Notes under the pieces: model-generated
Database searches by the model: none
The model's input: the letters and a program-made list of their open reading frames with translations, nothing else
Told to the model about the DNA's origin: nothing
Translations under genes and position numbers: made by a program
Shown: positions 7,204 through 15,770 of the stretch, piece by piece
How the letters are laid out: every line of letters starts with the position of its first letter
Position numbering within the stretch: the first letter of the stretch is position 1
NCBI GenBank assembly: GCA_964639215.1
Contig: CAZXCV010000015.1
Location: 1-29,127 of the forward strand
DNA length: 29,127 nt
Reading direction: 5' to 3'
DNA from: UBA6120 sp964639215
GTDB lineage: Bacteria > Bacillota_I > Bacilli_A > RFN20 > CAG-826

Positions 7204-9285
7204 ATGGTCGTCCATTGGAGGATTTATGAAGAAATCTGGTTTTGGGTTTGTAGTCTTTGCGCCCTTATCTTTTTAGCGTCCTGTAATTCACATGGCTCAT
7301 CGGCCCAAAACGTTGCTGATCCACCTGAATTCATCTCGATGTACCTTGATAGGTCAACAAGTCCAATCGTACCAAGCGATGCGCATCGCCGTGGTGCCTT
7401 TAATCCGAAATACGCTGAAGATGTCGATGAAGCCATCTACAGTGAGAGTGACTTTGCTGTAATCGTCACTACAAATGGCCAAAACTATGATCTACTTTAT
7501 AGCGTGGAAGTTGTCGATAGTTTATTAGGAACGTGCATTTATACCGATCAATCGTTACTATATAAAGCCAATTCGACAATCATCGTTGAAAGCGATAGTA
7601 CTTATACGACCGAAGTCTCACTGACCGTGCCTGGATCAACCGAGCATGATTCGTATTTGTCAACTCGCACGATTACTCTTACAAAAATACTCTTCTCGCG
7701 GGATACGGTTAGTGGTACATTTCCAGCCGACATTCCGTCTAATAGCGACACATTACTGACATTTGAAGTACATGCTATCAACTACACCAGTGCTGATTTT
7801 GGTTATCCAGTCCATTTGGAAAACGGAAAAATCAATTTGTCGTTTAAACCTGGTGATGCGCTCTATGATATAGCGGCAATGCTAAACAAGACTACTTGGG
7901 AAATACCAAACACCATCAACGATTACCCAATTGGATCGATTTATTTAGAGGATATCGATTGGATTACTTCGTTAACGATTGCTGGAGCAAGTAATGATGT
8001 CTTTATCCTTGGTGATTTTGCAGCCTTAACGACATTATCAATTAGTGGCTTCAATCACGAAGTCATCCCCACCGCCCCAGTGTATAAGCATCTCACAATC
8101 AATCATGATGCACCGCTACTAACAACAGTAACAATCACTGATTGTGTCGGCTATTCCGTTTATCTAGGTGAAAATACCGAGACTCAAAATAGCAATTATC
8201 TTGCCTATAAAACGGCAGCAAGTACCAACCTTTACAACTTTGAGAATATGACTTCCTTGACAATCAATACCTCATCTTTGTCAACCTTAAAACTTGGAGC
8301 TGATAGTCATAATGAAACATTTAGTGCCCTGACCGATGTTACTATCACCAGTTGTCATATTGGTTATTTAGAATTTGGAAATGAGGGAAATTATTTTGAT
8401 GCATTAGAAAATATTTCTGCTTCATTATCTCTATTTGGAACCGCAAAGTTCTACGGAAGCAAAAATGTTGTTGAAGACGCGGCAACGTTATCTCTTGATA
8501 ACGGAGCTTATGGGTATATGGAAATTAAAGGATCTGTTTTTGATAAAATCGAGACGGACACCGTCACTTTTTCGGGACTAATTATTCGCGGTGGTTTCGC
8601 CCATCCATCAAGATTAACTGAACTGATTATGAGTGATGTCGGAATTAATGGTATCGGTGGTAATTTCCACTTAATCGGAAATCATCCATCGTTAACAACA
8701 ATCGCACTAACAAATATTGATTGCGGCGAGTTAATCATCGGGTCAACCGAAAATGAATTTCCAAATTTGACTTCAATTTCGTTTGATTATATCTCGGGTA
8801 ATTCAATCAGTGTTGGTGATCGCGATACACTATTCAGTAAGCTGGCGATTTTGAGTTTGAATCATATCACCCTGACAGGCAACATCAGGATTGGCTATGA
8901 AACGGCTGAATATCCCTTATTAACAACATTAACGGTCTCCTATATCGCGGCTGCTAATTTTTTCTTCGGTCGTGGTGGCGAAGTTTGCACACTTCTAGAA
9001 GAAATCTCATTTGAAAACGTGGCATTGACTGGTGATTTGACAATTGCTGGAGTTATCTTACCAGCGCTTGATACAATCTACTTCACGAATGTCGCCATCG
9101 CTTCGCTAAATCTTTCCACGGTTAATGCCCACTATCATGCATTCATAGATAACCTAACTCTGACAAGCTATTTGAATATAAATAGCGACTGTGTCGGTAT
9201 CTACGTTACTGAGCTCGATCCGACGACGTGGCCATATTACGATGTGGCAACAGCTTTAAGCATCAGCGTTGCCACGATGCCATAA
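7204..9285 (+). CDS. Surface lipoprotein with leucine-rich-like repeats; start probably frameshifted
   Basis: A 693-codon open frame. Residues 11-27 give a hydrophobic core and a lipobox (FLASC, Cys27), so the product should be a membrane-anchored surface lipoprotein. From about residue 245 to the end, irregular repeats of some 40-50 residues of the type LTTLTISxxxxxxLxLG resemble leucine-rich or BspA-like solenoids; residues 30-240 look like beta-sandwich. No catalytic motif was seen. The start is doubtful: the good SD (GGAGG, 7217-7221) precedes an ATG at 7226 in another frame, which reads MKKSGFGFVVFAPLSF and then stops at 7274. Adding one T to the T5 run at 7270-7274 would fuse it to FLASC. 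The in-frame ATG at 7204 has no SD and an acidic N-region. Function unknown, perhaps adhesion or ligand binding. Confidence 0.75.
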   Translation: MVVHWRIYEEIWFWVCSLCALIFLASCNSHGSSAQNVADPPEFISMYLDRSTSPIVPSDAHRRGAFNPKYAEDVDEAIYSESDFAVIVTTNGQNYDLLYSVEVVDSLLGTCIYTDQSLLYKANSTIIVESDSTYTTEVSLTVPGSTEHDSYLSTRTITLTKILFSRDTVSGTFPADIPSNSDTLLTFEVHAINYTSADFGYPVHLENGKINLSFKPGDALYDIAAMLNKTTWEIPNTINDYPIGSIYLEDIDWITSLTIAGASNDVFILGDFAALTTLSISGFNHEVIPTAPVYKHLTINHDAPLLTTVTITDCVGYSVYLGENTETQNSNYLAYKTAASTNLYNFENMTSLTINTSSLSTLKLGADSHNETFSALTDVTITSCHIGYLEFGNEGNYFDALENISASLSLFGTAKFYGSKNVVEDAATLSLDNGAYGYMEIKGSVFDKIETDTVTFSGLIIRGGFAHPSRLTELIMSDVGINGIGGNFHLIGNHPSLTTIALTNIDCGELIIGSTENEFPNLTSISFDYISGNSISVGDRDTLFSKLAILSLNHITLTGNIRIGYETAEYPLLTTLTVSYIAAANFFFGRGGEVCTLLEEISFENVALTGDLTIAGVILPALDTIYFTNVAIASLNLSTVNAHYHAFIDNLTLTSYLNINSDCVGIYVTELDPTTWPYYDVATALSISVATMP

Positions 9286-9414
9286 ATTAATCCCGTTTAA
9301 ATCACCTTACTAGTTAAAATACCGGGCGCTTGTTATTTGCTGTTCTAATTAATTTTTAATTATTAACTTCATTTTTGATTAATTAGCCATTAATATTTGA
9401 TTAAAGGTAATATT

Positions 9415-10410
9415 ATGGCAAAAATCACATTACAACACATTGCAGAAAAAATGAACGTGAGCACCGTCGCTGTTTTTAAAGCTCTCAATAATCAAAAAGG
9501 TGTCAGCGAACCACTTCGGCGTAAAATCAAAAGTTACGCGAAAACAGTTGGCTATGCTGGTAAATCCTCACAACTTGGTATTAATAAAAAACGCTTTCTC
9601 TTTTTTATAAATCAAGATTTCTTTTTAACTCCTTCAGAACAGTACTATTCAACTATTTTCTATTTTCTAACTGGAGAATTGACCAAAGTTAATAGCATGC
9701 TCCAGGTGGCGTTCATTGAACCCGAACAACCTGTAGAAAAAATTCAAGGAGTCATTGCCACATTTAATCCCGATGGTGTCTTTTTTGCTTGTGAACTAAG
9801 CCCAAAAATTTTAAAGTATATGGAAAAACGCGATTTACCGAGCATCTTCATTGATATTTACTCGCCTCTATATGCCTGCAATTATATTTATGTCGATAAC
9901 TACCAAGCATCATACATGCTTACCCATTATCTGATTACTAAGGGTCATCAAAAAATTGGATTCGTGGGTAATATCAATAAGACAACGGCGATTTCCGATC
10001 GTTACATGGGATATATGAAAGCGATGAATGAGGTTAGCTATCCAATTTCTCCCCAATGGCATATCAACGAAAACATTGAACGAAGTCAAGAAATTACAAA
10101 ATTACCACTTGATAACATGCCATCAGCCTATATATGTCACTGCGATTCGGCTGCTCAAAAGCTATATACCATGCTGTCAATTAATGGTCTACGTGTTGAA
10201 ATTGATGTCTCTGTCGTCAGTTTTGATAACACAACTTTGTGCGAACAATTATTACCTCGTTTAACATCAATCGGGCCTCATAAAGACAGTATGGCTCGTA
10301 AGGCATTTCAAGCGATGCTCGATGCGATGAAAAGCAAACATTCACTCGTCCAAATAAGATCGCACCTCGTCGAACGTGATTCTGTCCGTGATTTGACGGT
10401 TAATAAGTAG
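9415..10410 (+). CDS. LacI-family transcriptional regulator
   Basis: A 331-residue sugar-responsive DNA-binding protein. Residues 3-49 are a LacI helix-turn-helix (ITLQHIAEKMNVSTVAVFKA) with a hinge helix (VSEPLRRKI). A periplasmic-binding-protein-like sensor domain follows, with the family segment VDNYQASYMLTHYL and GHQKIGFVGNI near the middle and VVSFDNT later. I place the start at ATG 9415, behind AAAGG seven bases upstream; the TTG at 9397 in the same frame would put the SD inside the gene. The gene directly precedes the mannoside operon on the same strand, and a palindromic LacI-type operator lies in that operon's promoter 110 bases after its stop, so it is the probable local regulator. 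The inducer is presumably a mannoside or phosphosugar, by inference only. Confidence 0.92.
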   Translation: MAKITLQHIAEKMNVSTVAVFKALNNQKGVSEPLRRKIKSYAKTVGYAGKSSQLGINKKRFLFFINQDFFLTPSEQYYSTIFYFLTGELTKVNSMLQVAFIEPEQPVEKIQGVIATFNPDGVFFACELSPKILKYMEKRDLPSIFIDIYSPLYACNYIYVDNYQASYMLTHYLITKGHQKIGFVGNINKTTAISDRYMGYMKAMNEVSYPISPQWHINENIERSQEITKLPLDNMPSAYICHCDSAAQKLYTMLSINGLRVEIDVSVVSFDNTTLCEQLLPRLTSIGPHKDSMARKAFQAMLDAMKSKHSLVQIRSHLVERDSVRDLTVNK

Positions 10411-10472
10411 TTATCTACACATTTTCAATCTTGTTAAATATAGTTCAGCAAAGCTTTTTTCAAATATATCGC

Positions 10473-10515
10473 TTAATATTTTGATTAATATTATTGTTAA
10501 TAAAGTGTTAATATT
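10473..10515 (+). repeat. Four helically phased TTAATA repeats upstream of the operon promoter
   Basis: TTAATA begins at 10473, 10485, 10497 and 10508, i.e. every 12, 12 and 11 bases, ending immediately before the -35 element. Three copies extend to TTAATATT. Similar motifs spaced 11 bases apart (9379, 9390 and a diverged TTAAAG at 9401) precede the LacI-family gene. They could be bent DNA or an UP-element, or a second regulator's direct repeats; the AT-rich background makes coincidence possible. Confidence 0.45.
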
Positions 10516-10517
10516 TT

Positions 10518-10544
10518 TTGAAAGCACTTTCACTATGATATACT
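10518..10544 (+). promoter_or_regulatory. Promoter of the mannoside operon
   Basis: -35 TTGAAA at 10518-10523 and -10 TATACT at 10539-10544, preceded by TG at 10536-10537, which makes an extended -10 (TGaTATACT). The 15-base spacer is short, which the extended -10 may compensate for. Transcription should start near 10551. It is the only promoter-like site seen ahead of at least 12 co-directional, tightly spaced genes. Confidence 0.7.
10519..10532 (+). promoter_or_regulatory. LacI-type operator overlapping the operon promoter
   Basis: TGAAAGCACTTTCA, a near-perfect palindrome (TGAAAG/CTTTCA arms around a 2-base centre). It overlaps the -35 and fills most of the spacer. It resembles a cre site with one change in the central CG. 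Its position implies repression by steric block. The candidate binders are the LacI-family protein encoded immediately upstream and CcpA. Confidence 0.75.
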
Positions 10545-10575
10545 GATTAATAATACCTGTTGGAGGCCGTGATTT

Positions 10576-12711
10576 ATAAAACGCTACCCAATCACATTCA
10601 CCACGTTACTCTTGATGAGTTTGTCTGCCTGTGGCAGTTCTTTTGTCCCGAGCTCCTCTTCATTTGATTCATCCTCAAATACCTCGAGTTCCACATCGTC
10701 ATCAGACTCTTCAAGTTTCTCATCAAGTTCATCAAGTCAAGAGTCTTCATCGAGTGAAGTTTCAAGTAGTGAGATACCGATTTTTAATACAATGAATCAA
10801 CCGATAAACAAAATTATTAGCAGTGTCTCAAATTACCCATATATCCCTCAAAACTATCGCTATTTTAATTATCGACAAGCTGCGCGAGACCTTGATCGCG
10901 TCATGTTTGATTTCGCTTTTAATCCCAACGTTGTAATGCCTGCGTACTTATCAAACGACCCCGCGTCTTGGCAACCGATGGGCTACTGGCTTGATCAACC
11001 ACGACAACCAAGCGAATATAACCCACTAGAAACTGGTTATCTTAAACGAACCTTTGGTCTTCCAACATATGTTGGTGATACGCGTGTGGTAAGTTCTGGT
11101 AGTGAAGCCATGACCACGATTGCAAGTGTACTTGGAAGTAGTTATGCGGGCATTAACAAACAAACGCAGTCATTCGCAGACACCATGTATGATTTTGTTG
11201 AAATGACATTTTCGAGTTATGATACAGGGACAAAACTCGTTCATAACTACGGTGTCCAAGGTCAAAGTTTCTGGTATGATCTCTTTCCCCAAATCATCTT
11301 TACACGATTATATGACTTATATCCGAACACACTCTATATGCGTGAAATCTTATTAAATGGAGCGGATGAATGGCTCGAAGCTTTGCCAAACTTTCTTAAG
11401 GATGGAAACCCAAATTATGAATTTGTTGGCTATAACGTTGTACTTGAATCTCCGACACTAGTTGGCAATCATATTGAACCTCCAAACGGTGGACTGGCCT
11501 TCTTGTTCTATGCTGCTTATGAGTTAACTAGTGAACAAAAATATCTTGATGGTGCTAAAGAGGTGCTCAATTACTTACAAACCTATGAGAAAAATCCAAA
11601 TTATGAAGCCTTGACTGATTATGCACCATATGTCGCTGCCATCCTCAATAAAAAATATGGTACTAGTTATGATGTCGGCAAGTTCATCGATTACTTGTTT
11701 GATGGCGATTCGGCGTTTCGTCCTGGCTGGTCGGTCATGAACGGAACCATCGGTGGCTATCCAGCTCACGGTTTAGTTGGCCAAGGTCTCGATTATGCGT
11801 TTTCGATGAATTCATTCCATTTAGCGTCAACGCTCGCGCCACTTGTAAAATATGATCCGCGTTATAGCGATGCAATCGGTCGTTACTTACTTAACCTCGT
11901 TAATAACGCCAAAGTTTTCTTTCCAAATGAACACAATCTCACCCATCAATCAATGAATTCTTATCTACCATTCGACTTAACCGGGTCACTCGTCTATGAA
12001 GGTTTCCGCAATAGTTGGGGTGGTGTTACCGGTTACGCTATGGGTGATGCCACGACAATGTTTGGACAGCCGTCAGATTTAAGCTTATATAGTTCGGCAT
12101 TCATTGGAAGTCTCGGAGCGATTGTCTCAGAAACTGATGTTAACGCAATTCTTAAAATTGATCTAAATAAAACTGATAGTTTTGGTGATAATGATAGGGC
12201 GACGCACTTATTTTATAATCCATATGGCGAAGATCGGGTCATCACTTATGATGGACCAAGTGAAAGTTACGATTTATTTGATTTAAAAACGACGAGAATA
12301 CTCGCCCGTAATGTTAATAATGATGTGCGTATTCGCGTACCCGCGCGAAGTTCGTTAGTAACAATTGCCCTTGCAGGTGGATCAGTTCCCGTTATTGCAA
12401 ATCACGACATCATGATTGGCGATGAACAGATTGCTCGCTATCAAGCGGCTGTGAATTTAACAAACATAACGACAAGACAACAATTAACTTCAGCGACTGA
12501 TATCACCATGTCGTATGAAGCACCACTTAATGATGAAATCTCGTCGATGCGTATTTATTTTGGAGATATTTTGGTATATGAAGGGACGCCGATTACCACA
12601 TATCGCTATAATAAATCGCAATTACCGAATACCGATTATACATTGAAAGTAGAAATTGAATCACAACATGGGCTAACTGATTATGTCACGAAACGAGTAG
12701 TGTGTTTATAA
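10576..12711 (+). CDS. Surface lipoprotein with probable alpha/alpha-toroid glycosidase domain; apparent ATA start
   Basis: First gene of the operon. From codon 10576 (ATA) the product has a full lipoprotein signal, KRYPITFTTLLLMSLSAC (Cys19), nine bases after GGAGG. The only standard starts, TTG 10612 and ATG 10615, fall inside the signal and would leave six residues or fewer before the cysteine. A serine-rich tether follows (10651-10770). The next 480 or so residues are helix-rich with aromatic clusters (for example GGLAFLFYAAYELTSEQKYL and YEGFRNSWGGVTGY), as in six-hairpin (alpha/alpha) glycosidases and lyases. The last 170 residues look like beta-sandwich, as in the C-terminal domains of such enzymes. 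I do not recognise a numbered GH or PL family and see no certain catalytic pair. Context suggests action on a mannose-containing glycan at the cell surface. Confidence 0.8.
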   Translation: MKRYPITFTTLLLMSLSACGSSFVPSSSSFDSSSNTSSSTSSSDSSSFSSSSSSQESSSSEVSSSEIPIFNTMNQPINKIISSVSNYPYIPQNYRYFNYRQAARDLDRVMFDFAFNPNVVMPAYLSNDPASWQPMGYWLDQPRQPSEYNPLETGYLKRTFGLPTYVGDTRVVSSGSEAMTTIASVLGSSYAGINKQTQSFADTMYDFVEMTFSSYDTGTKLVHNYGVQGQSFWYDLFPQIIFTRLYDLYPNTLYMREILLNGADEWLEALPNFLKDGNPNYEFVGYNVVLESPTLVGNHIEPPNGGLAFLFYAAYELTSEQKYLDGAKEVLNYLQTYEKNPNYEALTDYAPYVAAILNKKYGTSYDVGKFIDYLFDGDSAFRPGWSVMNGTIGGYPAHGLVGQGLDYAFSMNSFHLASTLAPLVKYDPRYSDAIGRYLLNLVNNAKVFFPNEHNLTHQSMNSYLPFDLTGSLVYEGFRNSWGGVTGYAMGDATTMFGQPSDLSLYSSAFIGSLGAIVSETDVNAILKIDLNKTDSFGDNDRATHLFYNPYGEDRVITYDGPSESYDLFDLKTTRILARNVNNDVRIRVPARSSLVTIALAGGSVPVIANHDIMIGDEQIARYQAAVNLTNITTRQQLTSATDITMSYEAPLNDEISSMRIYFGDILVYEGTPITTYRYNKSQLPNTDYTLKVEIESQHGLTDYVTKRVVCL
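10651..10770 (+). repeat. Poly-serine tether coding repeat (toroid lipoprotein)
   Basis: About 40 codons, mostly serine interrupted by Asp, Asn, Thr, Phe, Gln and Glu. Mixed TCA/AGT/AGC/TCG codons produce an imperfect TCAAGT-type DNA repeat. It separates the lipid anchor from the folded domain. Confidence 0.85.
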
Positions 12712-12712
12712 A

Positions 12713-14734
12713 ATGAAAAATCGAAATTTAATTGGAATATTACTGACTGTGACAATGATGGCGCTTGTCGCTTGTAATAGTTCAAGTCCATCGCTTTCTT
12801 CATCAAGTAGCGATGATATTAGTTCATCGAGTAGCAGCTCATCAAGCGAGATAATTTCTAGCGATAGTTCTACCTCAAGTAGCAGTAATTCATCATCAAG
12901 CGATAGCGTCTCAAGCAGTAGCCAAACATCAAGTTCCAGTAGTTCGTCATCGTCAACAAGTAATAGCAGTAGTAGTACCCCAACTTGGGATGGCGCTTCA
13001 ATTTACTACAGTGCGAGTAACATTAAAACATTTGGAAGCGGCACTCCGATTGGAGTCGCTACTTACGAAAGTGGTGATGACACTGTTGTTATTTGGAACA
13101 CCGACGCGAGTCTTGATAATTACGGCGGTATCCAAACACCGCGTCTTGCGCTTGATTTCTCAAAGTCAGTCATTTTTGAGATGTATGTCGTTCGCAGTTA
13201 TTCACAATACATCGTCAAATTAGCGGTCGAAGGTGAAAGTGAATATTATTATGTGTTGTCAGATGAAGGAACATCGGGTCTCATCTCAATTAATGTCGTT
13301 GATGCGATGCTATCAACCAAATATCGTGAACGCAATACGCAACCAGATCCCGGTTATCAAACGGGTTGGAAATACGCGAATCAAACAAAAAATTGTACAT
13401 TCCACATTCTGGCAAAAGGTCCCGATGGTGAACGACAAACCGCCGAACTGGTGATCGGTCATCTTGCTGTTTACAATAATCAACCAGCCGTGACTTCGGT
13501 TCAAATTAATTCAGTCGCCATCAGTGATGGAAAAATCGAACGCTTGAAAGATAGCGCTTCATTATCGCTAACAGCCACCGTTTTGCCAACCCTCATTACT
13601 GATCAAACGGTACTATGGGCAAGTGACGATGAAAATGTGGCCACGATTAGCAGTGTTGGACAACTCGATTTTGTTGGTGTTGGTGTAACGACAATTAGTG
13701 CAAAATCCCGCATTGATCAAAGCAAAATCGCGACGATCTCCGTTAATGTCACAAGTGGTTATGAAAACACGACTCTGTTAAAAAATAAATTAGAAACACT
13801 GACATATGATGGCGAAACTGTCGATAGCGCCATCTTCCTAGATTTATTTAAAACTACTTGGGGTACATCGATTCGCCAAGATGTTGTCCTTGAAGATTTG
13901 GTTGCCATCGATACGCACATTGATGGTGATACTTTGACGATTGAAAACTATTTTAGCCCCTCGACATCTTCTCATATTAATGAAGCTCAAGCGCGTTTAA
14001 CAAGTCAAATTGCCAGCGCTAACTTGACATTATCAAGCGTCATCACTGCCACTGTTTATCGTTATATTGATGGTGGTTTATATCAAGAAGCATACTCTAG
14101 TGCCTTGAAAGTAAAATACGCACTCAATCAGTCCGGTTGGGAACGCGTAAATCCATACAAAGAATATTCGATTCTCGTCACGGAGAGTGGCGGTGTCTAT
14201 AAATATGATTTGAATATGTTAGGAACTTCTTTACTGGGCACATATCAACCAAGCGATTTTACCAATACCTCACTTTGGACCATTCCTGATCGGACCAAGC
14301 AAACGCAAGATCCAGTCATTCATGCATTAAGCCCAGCCGCACTCACGCTAGTATCTAATCAACTCGTCATGAAACAAAACAAATATCCTGAAGCCAAATA
14401 TTGTTTTGGTGGCATTGTCAGTCCGCTTTACCAAACGCAATTAGACACGGTTCAAATACTTTTAAACATCGCCGCACTCAATCAGATGAATGATTTCGTT
14501 AAAACAATGTGGGAAATCAAAATCCTTTATTATCAAGCTAATGGTACGACTGTCGTTAGTTCAAACCCGCTCAAAGTCGCTTCCGGAAACACAATTGGAA
14601 CGCACATTATTACCTTCAATCCAGCTCACGATAATTTCCGGCTTTATCTCGTTGTTAATGGGAGTGACATCGGTGCCCAATTTGCTAATGCTGAACTCCG
14701 TCTCAATCACATGAAATTATATGGTATGGCATGA
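12713..14734 (+). CDS. Serine-tethered surface lipoprotein with BIG2-like and beta-sandwich domains
   Basis: A 673-residue lipoprotein. The signal ends in a lipobox (ALVAC, Cys21), followed by a serine tether at residues 23-89. Residues 91-255 form a beta-rich domain that could be a carbohydrate-binding sandwich. About 258-345 matches bacterial Ig-like group 2 domains: TATVLPTLITDQTVLWASDD, then NVATISSVGQLDFVGVGVTT. About 350-460 is mixed, and 460-673 is a second beta-rich region. No catalytic motif was seen, so it is probably a glycan-binding or display protein rather than an enzyme. It begins one base after the previous stop with no strong SD, which suggests translational coupling. The TGA stop confirms the standard code. 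Exact binding target unknown. Confidence 0.82.
   Translation: MKNRNLIGILLTVTMMALVACNSSSPSLSSSSSDDISSSSSSSSSEIISSDSSTSSSSNSSSSDSVSSSSQTSSSSSSSSSTSNSSSSTPTWDGASIYYSASNIKTFGSGTPIGVATYESGDDTVVIWNTDASLDNYGGIQTPRLALDFSKSVIFEMYVVRSYSQYIVKLAVEGESEYYYVLSDEGTSGLISINVVDAMLSTKYRERNTQPDPGYQTGWKYANQTKNCTFHILAKGPDGERQTAELVIGHLAVYNNQPAVTSVQINSVAISDGKIERLKDSASLSLTATVLPTLITDQTVLWASDDENVATISSVGQLDFVGVGVTTISAKSRIDQSKIATISVNVTSGYENTTLLKNKLETLTYDGETVDSAIFLDLFKTTWGTSIRQDVVLEDLVAIDTHIDGDTLTIENYFSPSTSSHINEAQARLTSQIASANLTLSSVITATVYRYIDGGLYQEAYSSALKVKYALNQSGWERVNPYKEYSILVTESGGVYKYDLNMLGTSLLGTYQPSDFTNTSLWTIPDRTKQTQDPVIHALSPAALTLVSNQLVMKQNKYPEAKYCFGGIVSPLYQTQLDTVQILLNIAALNQMNDFVKTMWEIKILYYQANGTTVVSSNPLKVASGNTIGTHIITFNPAHDNFRLYLVVNGSDIGAQFANAELRLNHMKLYGMA
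12779..12979 (+). repeat. Poly-serine tether coding repeat (BIG2 lipoprotein)
   Basis: Sixty-seven codons, mostly serine (mixed AGT, AGC, TCA, TCG, TCT), with occasional Asp, Thr, Asn, Glu and Ile. It is the longest of the four tethers in this operon. Confidence 0.85.
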
Positions 14735-14741
14735 GAAAACT

Positions 14742-15770
14742 ATGGAAAAGCACTTATTAATTAAACTTGAAGACATCGAACCATCACATCCCGATTTTCG
14801 CGTCATTGGTGTTTTTAACCCCGCGGTCGTCAAAGTTAACGGGCACACGATTATGCTTGTGCGAGTCGCCGAGATGAGTCGTGTTTATGATGATGGTCAT
14901 GTCATGATACCGATGTATCGTAATCGTCAATACAGTTTTATTAAAATTCCCGCGGATGATCCAAATTACGATTTTTCAGATGCGCGCGTCATCCGTAATC
15001 ATGACCAGTCATATCTTTCCTCAATTAGTCATTTTCGCGTCGCTCGCAGTACTGATGGCATTAATTTTACATTTGATGCAACGCCAATTCTCCCAAGTTC
15101 AATGTATGAAGAATATGGAATTGAAGATCCGCGCATCACACCGATTGATGGTCGCTATTACATCACTTACACCGCCGTTAGTACATGCGGCATCAATGTC
15201 GCGTTAATGGTGACTGATGACTTTGTGTCATTTGAGCGACTAGGCATTATTTTTCCATTTGATAATAAAGACTGCGTTATCTTCCCAAAGAAAATAAATA
15301 ATGCGTATTATGCTTACCATCGCCCAAGCACCAGTGCGTTCGGCAAACTTGATATTTGGATTGCTAAAAGCAATAATCTCATCCATTGGGGTGAACATGA
15401 AGCGTTGATATCCGCCCGTATTACTTATGGTCCCAGCATTCGTGTTGGAGCTGGCGCTGTTCCATTATTAACAGAACGGGGATGGGTTGTCATTTATCAC
15501 TCCGCTGACAAATATAACCGTTACCACTTAGCAGCGTTATTGGTCGATGCTCATAATCCGGCCAAGATATTAATGAGAAGCAAACGACCACTCGTGGAAC
15601 CGAGTGAATTTTATGAAGTTCAAGGTTTCGTCCCACATGTGATTTTCACATGCGGTCTAACGACTGAAGGCGATGGCATTAATATTTTTTATGGTGCTTG
15701 CGATGAACAGGTGGCGATGTGTCATCTTCGTTATGATGAACTGTTTGATAATATGGAGCCGCTTGTATGA
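14742..15770 (+). CDS. Cytoplasmic GH130 mannoside phosphorylase
   Basis: A five-bladed beta-propeller enzyme of glycoside hydrolase family 130, 342 residues, without signal peptide. GH130 phosphorylases split beta-mannosides with phosphate and release mannose-1-phosphate. Visible motifs are GVFNPAVV (23-30), the family GIEDPR with the conserved acid Asp129 (126-131), DCVIFPKK (177-184), a basic YHRPS (192-196) and IYHS (251-254); His and Arg here could hold phosphate. I prefer the ATG at 14742 because the family usually begins shortly before the NPAV strand; an in-frame ATG at 14721 would overlap the previous gene by 14 bases. The stop overlaps the next start (ATGA), so it is coupled to the importer. 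Mannosyl-GlcNAc from N-glycans or beta-1,2/1,4-mannobiose are the likely substrates; the subfamily is not resolvable here. Confidence 0.9.
   Translation: MEKHLLIKLEDIEPSHPDFRVIGVFNPAVVKVNGHTIMLVRVAEMSRVYDDGHVMIPMYRNRQYSFIKIPADDPNYDFSDARVIRNHDQSYLSSISHFRVARSTDGINFTFDATPILPSSMYEEYGIEDPRITPIDGRYYITYTAVSTCGINVALMVTDDFVSFERLGIIFPFDNKDCVIFPKKINNAYYAYHRPSTSAFGKLDIWIAKSNNLIHWGEHEALISARITYGPSIRVGAGAVPLLTERGWVVIYHSADKYNRYHLAALLVDAHNPAKILMRSKRPLVEPSEFYEVQGFVPHVIFTCGLTTEGDGINIFYGACDEQVAMCHLRYDELFDNMEPLV

Larger units (their letters stand above)
10411..10575. other. Control region of the mannoside operon
   Basis: This 165-base AT-rich intergenic region lies between the LacI-family gene and the first operon gene. 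It holds four phased TTAATA repeats (10473-10515), the promoter with its operator (10518-10544) and the SD GGAGG (10562-10566). No convincing terminator for the regulator gene is visible, so some read-through into the operon is possible. Confidence 0.6.

Noticed and set aside
9290..9335. Possible terminator after the LRR-like gene (CCCG ... CGGG)
   Set aside because: The stem is only four or five pairs with a loop of nearly 30 bases and no T-run.
9397..9414. TTG at 9397 as the start of the LacI-family regulator
   Set aside because: AAAGG followed seven bases later by ATG 9415 gives a proper start, and the protein then begins with the usual LacI N-terminus.
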